Shown one piece after another: positions 1 through 5,510 of a stretch of DNA of 5,960 nucleotides. The stretch comes from Candidatus Aminicenantota bacterium (GTDB lineage Bacteria; Acidobacteriota; UBA4820; DSQY01): assembly GCA_027365515.1 (NCBI GenBank), contig DAHXMK010000337.1, forward strand, positions 1 through 5,960, given 5' to 3'. The notes beneath the pieces are model-generated. The model made no database searches and was not told the origin of the DNA. It saw nothing but the letters and a program-made list of their open reading frames with translations. The translations under genes were made by a program, and so were the position numbers. Each line of letters begins with the position of its first letter. Positions within the stretch are counted from its first letter, which is position 1.

Positions 1-643
1 CCTGATCGAAGCCTTCGCGGCTGCTCTTCATAAGCTTCTCTTCGGTTCCAACGCCGGTCGAATGGTTCTTTATGATGGAGATGCCCGGCGCCCGGAACAG
101 CAGGCGCCTCGAGGCGACATCGTAGACGGTCGCTTCCATCATCGTCCTCGTCTCGTTGTTGTTGCCCGGAACCAAGAACGAGCCGATGATCGTCAGGTAA
201 AGAAACGACGCCGTGTTCTCGTTTGTTGACTGGAACTGGTCGTAGCCTAGAAGGCAGACCACGTCCGTGCCGAACATCGTCTGGATTTGGGAGAGGTTGT
301 CAAAGCCGCCTCCAGGCTGGAGGTACGCCGAAGGGATTACCTCGATCCTGCTTGCAAGGTCCTTCTTGTCCGAAAAGGCGGCCTTCACCGAGTTAAGGAT
401 ATTCATGCGGCTCGCCTCGTCCAACGTCTCGGCCGCACCTTGCTGGGGCGGGACGAACGCGACGCCGACTGCCGCCGGAAGCCTCAGGGTCGTGACCGGT
501 TCAGGCTTCGGGGCCTCCTTGGCGTTGGGATAGAGAAACGCCATGACGCTGCCCGCCGTCCTGGTCGTTCCGTAGGAGCAGGCCAACGCTACTGCGACGA
601 CCGTCAGAAGCAACACCAGCCTTGCACAGAAGCCTTTTCGCAT
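1..643 (-). CDS. Rhombotail-like outer-membrane lipoprotein, C-terminus outside window
   Basis: The frame reads 214 codons from the ATG at 643 and runs off the window at base 1 with no stop. Residues 1-21 form a lipoprotein signal: Arg2-Lys3, a hydrophobic stretch rich in Leu and Val (9-20), then Ala-Leu-Ala-Cys with Cys22 as the likely lipidation site. Ser at +2 favours outer-membrane rather than inner-membrane retention. The mature part contains SVMAFLYP (32-39), VGVAFVPP (59-66), IEVIPSAYLQPGGGFDNL (100-117), LLGYDQFQ (131-138) and VYDVASRRLLFRAPG (173-187). From memory these match the rhombotail lipoprotein family (TIGR04179), some members of which carry a C-terminal GlyGly-CTERM sorting tail cleaved by rhombosortase. 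That tail would lie outside the window, so its presence is unknown. A strong Shine-Dalgarno (GGGAGGG, 648-654) sits 4 nt before the ATG and fixes the start. The gene follows maeB on the same strand but lies behind a terminator-like hairpin. The molecular function of the family is not known to me. Confidence 0.8.
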   Translation of the reverse strand, partial: MRKGFCARLVLLLTVVAVALACSYGTTRTAGSVMAFLYPNAKEAPKPEPVTTLRLPAAVGVAFVPPQQGAAETLDEASRMNILNSVKAAFSDKKDLASRIEVIPSAYLQPGGGFDNLSQIQTMFGTDVVCLLGYDQFQSTNENTASFLYLTIIGSFLVPGNNNETRTMMEATVYDVASRRLLFRAPGISIIKNHSTGVGTEEKLMKSSREGFDQ

Positions 644-647
644 TGCA

Positions 648-656
648 CCCTCCCTT
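648..656 (-). promoter_or_regulatory. Ribosome binding site of the lipoprotein gene
   Basis: On the minus strand this reads AAGGGAGGG, 4 nt before the ATG at 643. It is a strong purine-rich Shine-Dalgarno. It lies only 6 nt beyond the foot of the hairpin at 663-692, whose 3' arm contains CCCUCCU and could pair with it over about 7 nt if the hairpin opened. Confidence 0.7.
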
Positions 657-692
657 AAAAGCCCGAGGAGGGAGAGGCGCCTCCCTCCTCGG
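657..692 (-). terminator. Rho-independent terminator after maeB
   Basis: A perfect 12-bp GC-rich stem pairs 663-674 with 681-692 around a 6-nt loop (675-680). On the minus strand the stem is followed by GC and then TTTT. It begins 52 nt after the maeB stop codon, which suits a terminator for the maeB transcript. The U tract is short, so termination may be incomplete. The plus-strand side is followed by a pyrimidine-rich stretch (697-709), but no plus-strand gene needs it. The element ends about 14 nt before the lipoprotein ATG, leaving almost no room for a separate promoter beyond it. Confidence 0.7.
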
Positions 693-744
693 ATGCTCTT
701 TTCCCTCTTGCTCTCGGCGCGCCTGCCTTTTCTCTTGGCGGTTC

Positions 745-2994
745 CTATTTATTGGCCTGGCTGGCCGAGAGAGCCGCCATGCTCACTATCTCTCGCACGT
801 CGCAGTCGAAAGAGACGACGTTGATGGGATACTCAAGCCCCACGAGCATCGGGCCGATCACCTCGCTCTTGCCTATGTGAGAGACCAGCTTGTAGGCGAT
901 GTTCCCGCTTTCCAGGTCCGGAAAGACCAGGACGTTGGCGTCGCCCTGGACCTTGGATTGCGGATAGTTCGCCTTGCTCCATTCCGGCAGAACCGCCACG
1001 TCGCCGTGCATTTCGCCGTCCACGCAGAGATTCGGATATTTTTTCTGGAGGATGGCGACGGCGTCCCTGACCTTTTTCGCCTTCGGATGGCTGTTGTCGC
1101 CGAAGTTCGAGAAGGAGAGCATGGCGATCTTCGGGTCCATGCCGAAGTGGCGGGCCACCTCGGCCGCTTGCAAAGCAATCTCGACCAAAAGGCCGGTGTC
1201 GGGCTCGACGTTTACCGTCGTATCGGCGCAAAGGAAGGCCTTGCCCTCCTTGAGAATCAGGTGCATTCCGACGGCGCGGGTCACGCCGGGTTTCAGTGGG
1301 AGCAGCGGCACGACCGAGCGGATCGTGTCAACGTACGGCGCCCTGGCGCCGGCGACCATGCCATCGGCCAGATTCGTCCTGAGCATCATCGCGGCGAAGT
1401 GCAGGGGCATTCTCACCAATCGCTCCGCTTTCGTCACGTTGATGCCGCTTCTGCACCTCAAGCGGTGAAGCTCCTTGGCGAACCCGCCGGCTTTGGGGTC
1501 GCTCTTCGGGTCGAGGATTTCAACCTTGGAAAGATCCACGCCGGCGGCCTTCGCCCTGTCGGTGATGATCTCCTTGTGGCCGAGGAGAATTGGCGTCGCG
1601 ATGCCCTCCTCGGTGATTTCGCGGCAGGCCTGGATGACTTTGGACTCCTCGCCGTCGGGGAATACTATGCGCCTCGTCTTCTCCTTCGCCTTGTTGTGGA
1701 TCGTCCTCATGACCTCGCTGCTCTTGCTGGTCATGCCCTCAAGCCTGGCGCGGTAGGCATCCCAGTCGGTGATCGGATTCAGCGCGACTCCCGTCTCGCA
1801 GGCGGCCTTGGCGACGGCCGGCGCCTCCCAGTAGAGGACGCGAGGATCAAAGGGCTTCGGTATGATGTAGTCGGGGCCGAAGCTGAACTTCTGCCCGCCG
1901 TAGGCGGCCGAGACGTTTTCGGGCACCGGCTCCTTGGCGAGCGCCGCGAGGGCATGCGACGCCGCGAGCTTCATCTTTTCGTTGATCGCCGTCGCCCTGA
2001 CGTCGAGGGCGCCCCTGAAGATGAAAGGGAAGCCGAGAACGTTGTTGACTTGGTTCGGGTAGTCGGAGCGGCCGGTCGCCATGATGACGTCCTTGCGCGC
2101 CTCCTTGGCGTCGGTATAAGTGATCTCCGGATCGGGGTTGGCCATCGCGAAGACGATCGGGTTCTTCGCCATCGAGCGGACCATATCCTGGGTGACGAGC
2201 CCCTTCACCGAACAGCCGAGAAAGACATCGGCGCCCCTCATCGCGTCGGCGAGCGTCCGCAGTTCGGTCTTCTGGGCAAAGTACTCCTTGAAGGGGTTCA
2301 TCCCCTCTTTGCGTCCCTTGTAGACGACGCCCTTGGTGTCAACGAGCAGAAAGTTGTCCCTCGGCACGCCAAGAAGCTCGTAGAATTTGGCGCAAGCGAT
2401 GGCGGCGGCCCCGGCACCCGAGACGACGACTCTTGCCGACTTGATGTCCCTGCCGGATATTTCGCAGGCATTGACCAGCGCCGCGCCGGATATGATCGCC
2501 GTCCCGTGCTGGTCGTCGTGGAAGACGGGGATCTTCATCGTCTTCTTCAGCGTCTCTTCGATGTAGAAACATTCCGGAGCTTTGATGTCCTCGAGGTTTA
2601 TGCCGCCGAAGGTCGGCTCCAGAAGCTGGGCAACCTTGATGACCTCCTCAGGATCGTGGGTGTTCACCTCGATGTCGAAGACGTCAACGTGGGCGAAGCG
2701 CTTGAATAGAACCCCCTTGCCTTCCATGACCGGTTTGCCCGCCAGCGCTCCGATGTCGCCCAGTCCCAGCACCGCGGTGCCGTTCGAGAGGACGGCGACC
2801 AGGTTGCCTTTGTTAGTGTACTTGTAAGCATCGGATGGGTTCTTCTCGATCACCAGGCAGGGAACCGCGACCCCGGGCGTGTAAGCCAGGGAAAGGTCCC
2901 TGGCCGTCAGGCAGGGCTTGGTGGCAACGACCTCCGTCTTGCCGGCCCTAGCTCCGGCATGGTATTCCAACGCCTCTTCGTCTCTGATAGCCAT
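745..2994 (-). CDS. maeB: NADP-type malic enzyme with phosphotransacetylase-like C-terminal domain (MaeB)
   Basis: This cytoplasmic enzyme decarboxylates malate oxidatively to pyruvate and CO2, making NAD(P)H. At 749 residues it is close to E. coli MaeB (759). Residues 1 to about 425 are the malic enzyme. AYTPGVAVPC (37-46) contains the catalytic Tyr38, EGKGVLF (91-97) the catalytic Lys93, and NLEDIKAPECF (133-143) and HDDQHGTA (159-166) supply the metal-binding acids. VVSGAGAAAIA (190-200) is the dinucleotide-binding loop. Residues from about 430 to 740 are the phosphotransacetylase-like domain (GMVAGARAPYVDTIRSV, SFSNFGDNSHPKAKKV, VDGEMHGDVAV). In MaeB proteins this domain does not act as a transferase and mediates allosteric control by acetyl-CoA. 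NADP preference is inferred from the family. The start at 2994 is chosen because AAGGAG lies 7 nt upstream and MaeB homologues begin there; an in-frame ATG at 3015 has no ribosome site. The stop is TAG at 745-747. Gaps on both sides suggest its own transcript. Confidence 0.95.
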   Translation of the reverse strand: MAIRDEEALEYHAGARAGKTEVVATKPCLTARDLSLAYTPGVAVPCLVIEKNPSDAYKYTNKGNLVAVLSNGTAVLGLGDIGALAGKPVMEGKGVLFKRFAHVDVFDIEVNTHDPEEVIKVAQLLEPTFGGINLEDIKAPECFYIEETLKKTMKIPVFHDDQHGTAIISGAALVNACEISGRDIKSARVVVSGAGAAAIACAKFYELLGVPRDNFLLVDTKGVVYKGRKEGMNPFKEYFAQKTELRTLADAMRGADVFLGCSVKGLVTQDMVRSMAKNPIVFAMANPDPEITYTDAKEARKDVIMATGRSDYPNQVNNVLGFPFIFRGALDVRATAINEKMKLAASHALAALAKEPVPENVSAAYGGQKFSFGPDYIIPKPFDPRVLYWEAPAVAKAACETGVALNPITDWDAYRARLEGMTSKSSEVMRTIHNKAKEKTRRIVFPDGEESKVIQACREITEEGIATPILLGHKEIITDRAKAAGVDLSKVEILDPKSDPKAGGFAKELHRLRCRSGINVTKAERLVRMPLHFAAMMLRTNLADGMVAGARAPYVDTIRSVVPLLPLKPGVTRAVGMHLILKEGKAFLCADTTVNVEPDTGLLVEIALQAAEVARHFGMDPKIAMLSFSNFGDNSHPKAKKVRDAVAILQKKYPNLCVDGEMHGDVAVLPEWSKANYPQSKVQGDANVLVFPDLESGNIAYKLVSHIGKSEVIGPMLVGLEYPINVVSFDCDVREIVSMAALSASQANK

Positions 2995-3001
2995 TAAAAA
3001 T

Positions 3002-3007
3002 CTCCTT
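3002..3007 (-). promoter_or_regulatory. Ribosome binding site that fixes the maeB start
   Basis: AAGGAG on the minus strand ends 7 nt before the ATG at 2994. This spacing supports that start over the in-frame ATG at 3015, whose own codons overlap this site and which lacks a purine-rich site upstream. Confidence 0.8.
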
Positions 3008-3028
3008 TCATTCACTCGTTAAAAGCCT

Positions 3029-3096
3029 AGTTGATAAGAGGCAACTTAATAAGACGCCTTCTTCCATTATCAACTCATGAACGTCTCCTCTTATCA
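3029..3096 (-). repeat. Structured inverted-repeat element in the maeB leader (copy A)
   Basis: The 109-nt gap before maeB holds two overlapping inverted repeats. TGATAAGAGG at 3032-3041 pairs perfectly with 3087-3096 (10 bp), supported by an inner 5-bp stem (3052-3056 with 3082-3086). AGTTGATAA at 3029-3037 also pairs perfectly with 3067-3075 (9 bp). Both use bases 3032-3037, so the two folds exclude each other. The element shares TGATAAGAGG, GTTCATGAG, GAAGGC and TATCAACT, in the same order on the minus strand, with the element at 5511-5592. No U tract follows directly, so I do not call it a terminator. It could be a dispersed repeat, an RNA processing site or a leader control element. Confidence 0.6.
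3046..3073 (-). promoter_or_regulatory. Candidate sigma-70-type promoter for maeB
   Basis: On the minus strand TTGATA (3068-3073) and TATTAA (3046-3051) are separated by 16 nt. They match the -35 and -10 consensus at 5 of 6 and 4 of 6 positions. Transcription would start near 3039, about 45 nt before the maeB ATG. The boxes lie inside the inverted-repeat element, so the match could be incidental. AT-rich words of this kind are rare elsewhere in the window. Confidence 0.3.
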
Positions 3097-3103
3097 TTCG
3101 CCA

Positions 3104-3376
3104 TTAAAACTCTTCCCTGTTGAAAGCCCGCAGGAACTCCTCGGCCCTAAGGTCGCGGAGCTTCTCGATTCTTTCCCACAATTCGCCGAGCGCCTCTTGT
3201 TTCGCCTCGCCTTCTGGAAAAGTAGCCCCGGCCTTTTCCGCGACGGCCTCGCAGAGGCCCCGCTCCTCGAAGATGGAGGCGACCATCTTCTTGCCCAGCC
3301 GGTCCGGCGCCTCCCTGAGGGCCGCAAGAATGGCCGAATAAAGCGCTTCCGCCTTCTCGTCGTCAGGGCCGTACAT
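3104..3376 (-). CDS. Small helical protein of unknown function
   Basis: This 90-residue protein is rich in Glu, Lys, Arg, Ala and Leu and is predicted by eye to be almost entirely helical. The C-terminal third, from about residue 58, looks amphipathic (EALGELWERIEKLRDL). I see no signal peptide, membrane segment or known motif. The ATG at 3376 overlaps the last 14 nt of the FHA gene in another frame, and a stop codon lies directly upstream in frame, so no earlier start exists. There is no clear Shine-Dalgarno; translation is probably coupled to that of the FHA gene. Codons have GC-rich third positions like the neighbouring genes, which favours a real gene over the overlapping plus-strand reading frame. 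I do not recognise the family. The overlap suggests it works with, or is co-produced with, the FHA protein. Confidence 0.65.
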   Translation of the reverse strand: MYGPDDEKAEALYSAILAALREAPDRLGKKMVASIFEERGLCEAVAEKAGATFPEGEAKQEALGELWERIEKLRDLRAEEFLRAFNREEF

Positions 3377-3773
3377 TCATTGAACTCTCTTCGACCAAAC
3401 GGAGCTTTACGCTTCCTACGCCTATGACATCTCCCAGCGAAACCCTCGCCTGCGCTACGAGAAACCCGTTCAGCGAGGTTCCGTTGGTGCTGGCGAGATC
3501 CCTTACGATCACGTATTGGCTGTTATAAACTTCGATGGAGGCGTGCTTCCTGGAGACGAGCTTGTCCTCCGGAAAGCTTATGTCGCAGCCGGAGCGGCCG
3601 ATCAGGGTCCTCGTCCTCTTCAACTGGTAGCGCGTCCCGGCGTCCGGCCCCTCGGCCACTTCAAGAGCCAGCGCGAACGGAGGGGTCAAGGGATCGCGCG
3701 AAATGACCGGCCGCTCTGAATCCTTGGAGATGCTTGTTGATTCGGTGACGTCTTTCTTCGGCTTCTCTTTCAT
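3363..3773 (-). CDS. Small FHA-domain (phosphothreonine-binding) protein
   Basis: The protein has 136 residues. Residues 1-30 are a charged, probably disordered tail containing VTESTSISKD (9-18). Residues from about 33 to 128 form a forkhead-associated domain with its hallmark residues: IGRSGCDI (58-65), SRKHASIEV (75-83, with Ser75, Arg76 and His78) and DLASTNGTSLNG (92-103, with Asn97, Gly98 and Asn102). FHA domains bind phosphothreonine peptides, usually downstream of Ser/Thr kinases. The domain is not attached to any output module. The Glu-Ser-Thr-Ser tail motif followed by one FHA domain recalls GarA/OdhI, which switch TCA enzymes; that link is inference. The ATG at 3773 lies 1 nt after the stop of the gene upstream, with GGAAGG 5 nt before it. 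A longer reading from a TTG at 3827 is unlikely because it would overlap that gene by 53 nt. Confidence 0.88.
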   Translation of the reverse strand: MKEKPKKDVTESTSISKDSERPVISRDPLTPPFALALEVAEGPDAGTRYQLKRTRTLIGRSGCDISFPEDKLVSRKHASIEVYNSQYVIVRDLASTNGTSLNGFLVAQARVSLGDVIGVGSVKLRLVEESSMNVRP

Positions 3774-3774
3774 C

Positions 3775-4128
3775 TCAGCCTTCCAGCCCCGCGCTTCTTT
3801 CGGCGGGAAAACCTGCCATGGCTTCAAAACGCTCGCTCATCGAGGGAGCCCCTACCGCCCCTTCGTCAAGGACCAGCTTTTCGACGCGCAAGAATGGGAC
3901 GAAGAGCGTCGAGAGCCCTATTCCCGCCTCAGCGCCGGAGGCCTCCTGGCGCGCCCAATCCTCGAATGAGCCGAGGTCTATGCCGCGGAGCCACGCGCCG
4001 GAAGAGTCCATCCCGAGAAGAAAGCCCCACAGCTTCTCTCTCGGCTCGCGCAGGTGTGCGATCACCGCGCAACCCGGCTTTGGCGGACCAATGGGCTGGC
4101 GAGCGATCTTTTTTCCAGCCGCCGCCAT
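3775..4128 (-). CDS. Conserved-looking protein of unknown function, possibly an Sm-like barrel
   Basis: The protein has 117 residues. After a basic N-terminal tail (about 1-18), residues 19 to 88 alternate in a beta-rich pattern (CAVIAHL, EKLWGFLLGMD, GAWLRGIDL, LSTLFVPFLRVEKLVLDE) with a helical insert SFEDWARQEA near 54-63. The C-terminus (SMSERFEAMAG) looks helical. The pattern resembles conserved hypothetical proteins I recall from acidobacterial and deltaproteobacterial genomes. The first half could be a small beta barrel of Sm or PRC type; this is inference. I see no signal peptide, membrane segment or catalytic motif. The ATG at 4128 lies 10 nt after the stop of the gene upstream, whose GGGGAG end may act as a distant ribosome site. 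Extending to 4212 would overlap the epimerase domain and is not favoured. The stop codon lies 1 nt before the FHA start, so these two genes are almost certainly co-translated. Confidence 0.75.
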   Translation of the reverse strand: MAAAGKKIARQPIGPPKPGCAVIAHLREPREKLWGFLLGMDSSGAWLRGIDLGSFEDWARQEASGAEAGIGLSTLFVPFLRVEKLVLDEGAVGAPSMSERFEAMAGFPAERSAGLEG

Positions 4129-4138
4129 CCGCCTGGCT

Positions 4139-5497
4139 TTACTCCCCGCCACGGCGCGCCTCGCACAATTCGACAAGGACCCCTCCGGCCGCCTTCGGAT
4201 GAACGAAAGCAACCCTTGCGCCCGAAGCCCCTGGGCGCGGGCTTCTGTCTATCAAATCGTACCCCCGCGAAACAAGCCGCGCAAGCGCCGCGTCAATGTC
4301 CGGAACCTCGATGCAGATGTGGTGAAGCCCCGGACCCTTTTGGGCGATGAATTTCCCGACCGGCCCGTCCGGCGAAGTTGTTTCCAAGAGCTCGATCCGG
4401 CTTTCGCCAGCGGGGAAGAACGCCACGCGGACTTTCTGCCCGGGAACGGTCTCTTCGCCGGATTTGGAAAGCCCCACCTCCTCGTAAAAGTGGCTGGCGG
4501 CTTCGATGTCGCTCACCGCCACGCCGACGTGGCCGATCTTGATGCGAGATGCCCCGGGTCCGCAGAGCGTTCCAAGAAGCTCCTCTGCGGCGCTGTAAGG
4601 GTCGCTATCGCGCCGTTCGAAGGCGTTCGCCAACTCCTCCTCCCGCTCTTCTGTGAGGACCTTCTCGCGAACTTCGCGGCGGAAGCCTTCTTCAAGCAAA
4701 CTCCAAAACCGCTGTCGGTGCTTTTCTCTCCGCCTCTGGACGAGAAGGCCGGCTTCTCGGATGAAGGCCTGGTGCGAGTTGAGAGCGCCATGAAGTTCCG
4801 CGGCCCCTTCCCCCTTAGTTGCCACCGTCTTTATGACGGGAGGCCGCCACTTCGGCGCCTCGGGGGCCAGGTCGAGCATCGAATTGATCTCCCTCTCCAG
4901 CCGCTCGGCGCCGTCGCGGTCCGACTTGTTGATGACGAATAGGTCGGCGATCTCCATGATTCCGGCCTTTATGGCCTGAATGTCGTCGCCGAGCCCTGGA
5001 ACCAGGACGACGACGACCGAATCGGCCTCTTTGACGATGTCAACCTCGTCCTGACCGACGCCTACGGTTTCGACGAGGATGACGTCGTAGCCTGCCGCGT
5101 CGAATACTGTCACCAGGTCATCGCTCGCCTGGGCGAGTCCGCCCATGTGGCCGCGAGTGGCCATGGAGCGGATGAAGACGCCTGGGTCAAGCGCCTTTTC
5201 CTGCATCCTTATCCTGTCGCCCAGCAGGGCGCCGCCGGAGAACGCGGAGGATGGGTCAACGGCGACGACGGCCACCCGGAGCCCGTCGCCCCTGAACCGG
5301 CCTATCAGCGCGTTGACAAGGGTGGATTTTCCCGCCCCCGGAGAACCGGTGACGCCTATAACCCGCGCCTTGCCGGAGTGAGCGTATAGCGCTTTGAGAA
5401 GGCCGGTGCTGTCATCGCGCCTGTCCTCGACGATCGTCAGGGCGCGGCTCAGTGCCCTGGCGTCGCCGTTCAGAACGCTTTCGGCCAGAAGATTCAA
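4139..5497 (-). CDS. Fusion of MeaB GTPase and methylmalonyl-CoA epimerase
   Basis: The 452-residue cytoplasmic protein has two complete domains in one frame. Residues 1 to about 312 are MeaB/ArgK, the G3E GTPase that loads and protects B12-dependent methylmalonyl-CoA mutase: P-loop GSPGAGKST (51-59), VDPSSAFSGGALLGDRIRM (80-98), ATRGHMGGL (113-121), ETVGVGQDE (143-151) and NKSD (190-193). The typical MeaB C-terminal helices end at DPYSAAEELL (299-308). After a linker of about 10 residues, 319-446 are methylmalonyl-CoA epimerase, which interconverts the two stereoisomers of methylmalonyl-CoA. Probable metal ligands are His323 (IGHVGVAV), one of His392/His393 (GLHHICIEV) and Glu443 (GVLVELCE). 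No ATG or GTG lies at the joint, so a separate epimerase product is unlikely. The start is TTG, with GGAG 7 nt upstream and an in-frame stop 9 codons upstream; no ATG fits. Separate genes are the usual arrangement. The mutase itself is not in the window. Confidence 0.95.
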   Translation of the reverse strand: MNLLAESVLNGDARALSRALTIVEDRRDDSTGLLKALYAHSGKARVIGVTGSPGAGKSTLVNALIGRFRGDGLRVAVVAVDPSSAFSGGALLGDRIRMQEKALDPGVFIRSMATRGHMGGLAQASDDLVTVFDAAGYDVILVETVGVGQDEVDIVKEADSVVVVLVPGLGDDIQAIKAGIMEIADLFVINKSDRDGAERLEREINSMLDLAPEAPKWRPPVIKTVATKGEGAAELHGALNSHQAFIREAGLLVQRRREKHRQRFWSLLEEGFRREVREKVLTEEREEELANAFERRDSDPYSAAEELLGTLCGPGASRIKIGHVGVAVSDIEAASHFYEEVGLSKSGEETVPGQKVRVAFFPAGESRIELLETTSPDGPVGKFIAQKGPGLHHICIEVPDIDAALARLVSRGYDLIDRSPRPGASGARVAFVHPKAAGGVLVELCEARRGGE

Positions 5498-5504
5498 CGC
5501 GACT

Positions 5505-5508
5505 CTCC
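5505..5508 (-). promoter_or_regulatory. Ribosome binding site supporting the UUG start of the MeaB-epimerase gene
   Basis: GGAG on the minus strand lies 7 nt before TTG at 5497. It is the only reasonable start signal, because the frame is closed by TAA at 5522-5524 and holds no ATG or GTG in between. The site lies 2 nt from the foot of the large hairpin at 5511-5592, so hairpin folding could influence ribosome access. Confidence 0.6.
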
Positions 5509-5510
5509 GC

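Noticed and set aside
745..1710. A separate phosphotransacetylase gene
   Set aside because: The domain is in frame with the malic enzyme, without a stop or start between them, and the fused form is the normal MaeB architecture.
622..2709. A 695-codon open frame on the plus strand opposite maeB
   Set aside because: It lies wholly antisense to a clear MaeB gene. Its product is rich in Arg, His, Asp and Val without recognisable domains, as expected from the complement of GC-rich codons.
2995..3015. maeB starting at the ATG at 3015
   Set aside because: It has no ribosome site, and the AAGGAG with correct spacing points to 2994, which also matches the usual MaeB N-terminus.
3077..3427. Plus-strand frame of 116 codons over the small helical gene
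   Set aside because: The minus-strand frame is coupled to the FHA gene and matches its codon use. This frame starts inside the inverted-repeat element and runs antisense into the FHA gene.
3774..3827. Longer FHA protein starting at a TTG at 3827
   Set aside because: It would overlap the upstream gene by 53 nt; the ATG at 3773 has a good ribosome site and 1-nt coupling to the upstream stop.
3818..4942. A 374-codon open frame on the plus strand opposite the MeaB-epimerase and unknown genes
   Set aside because: It is antisense to well-supported domains, has no recognisable motif and crosses gene boundaries; it is a shadow of codon bias.
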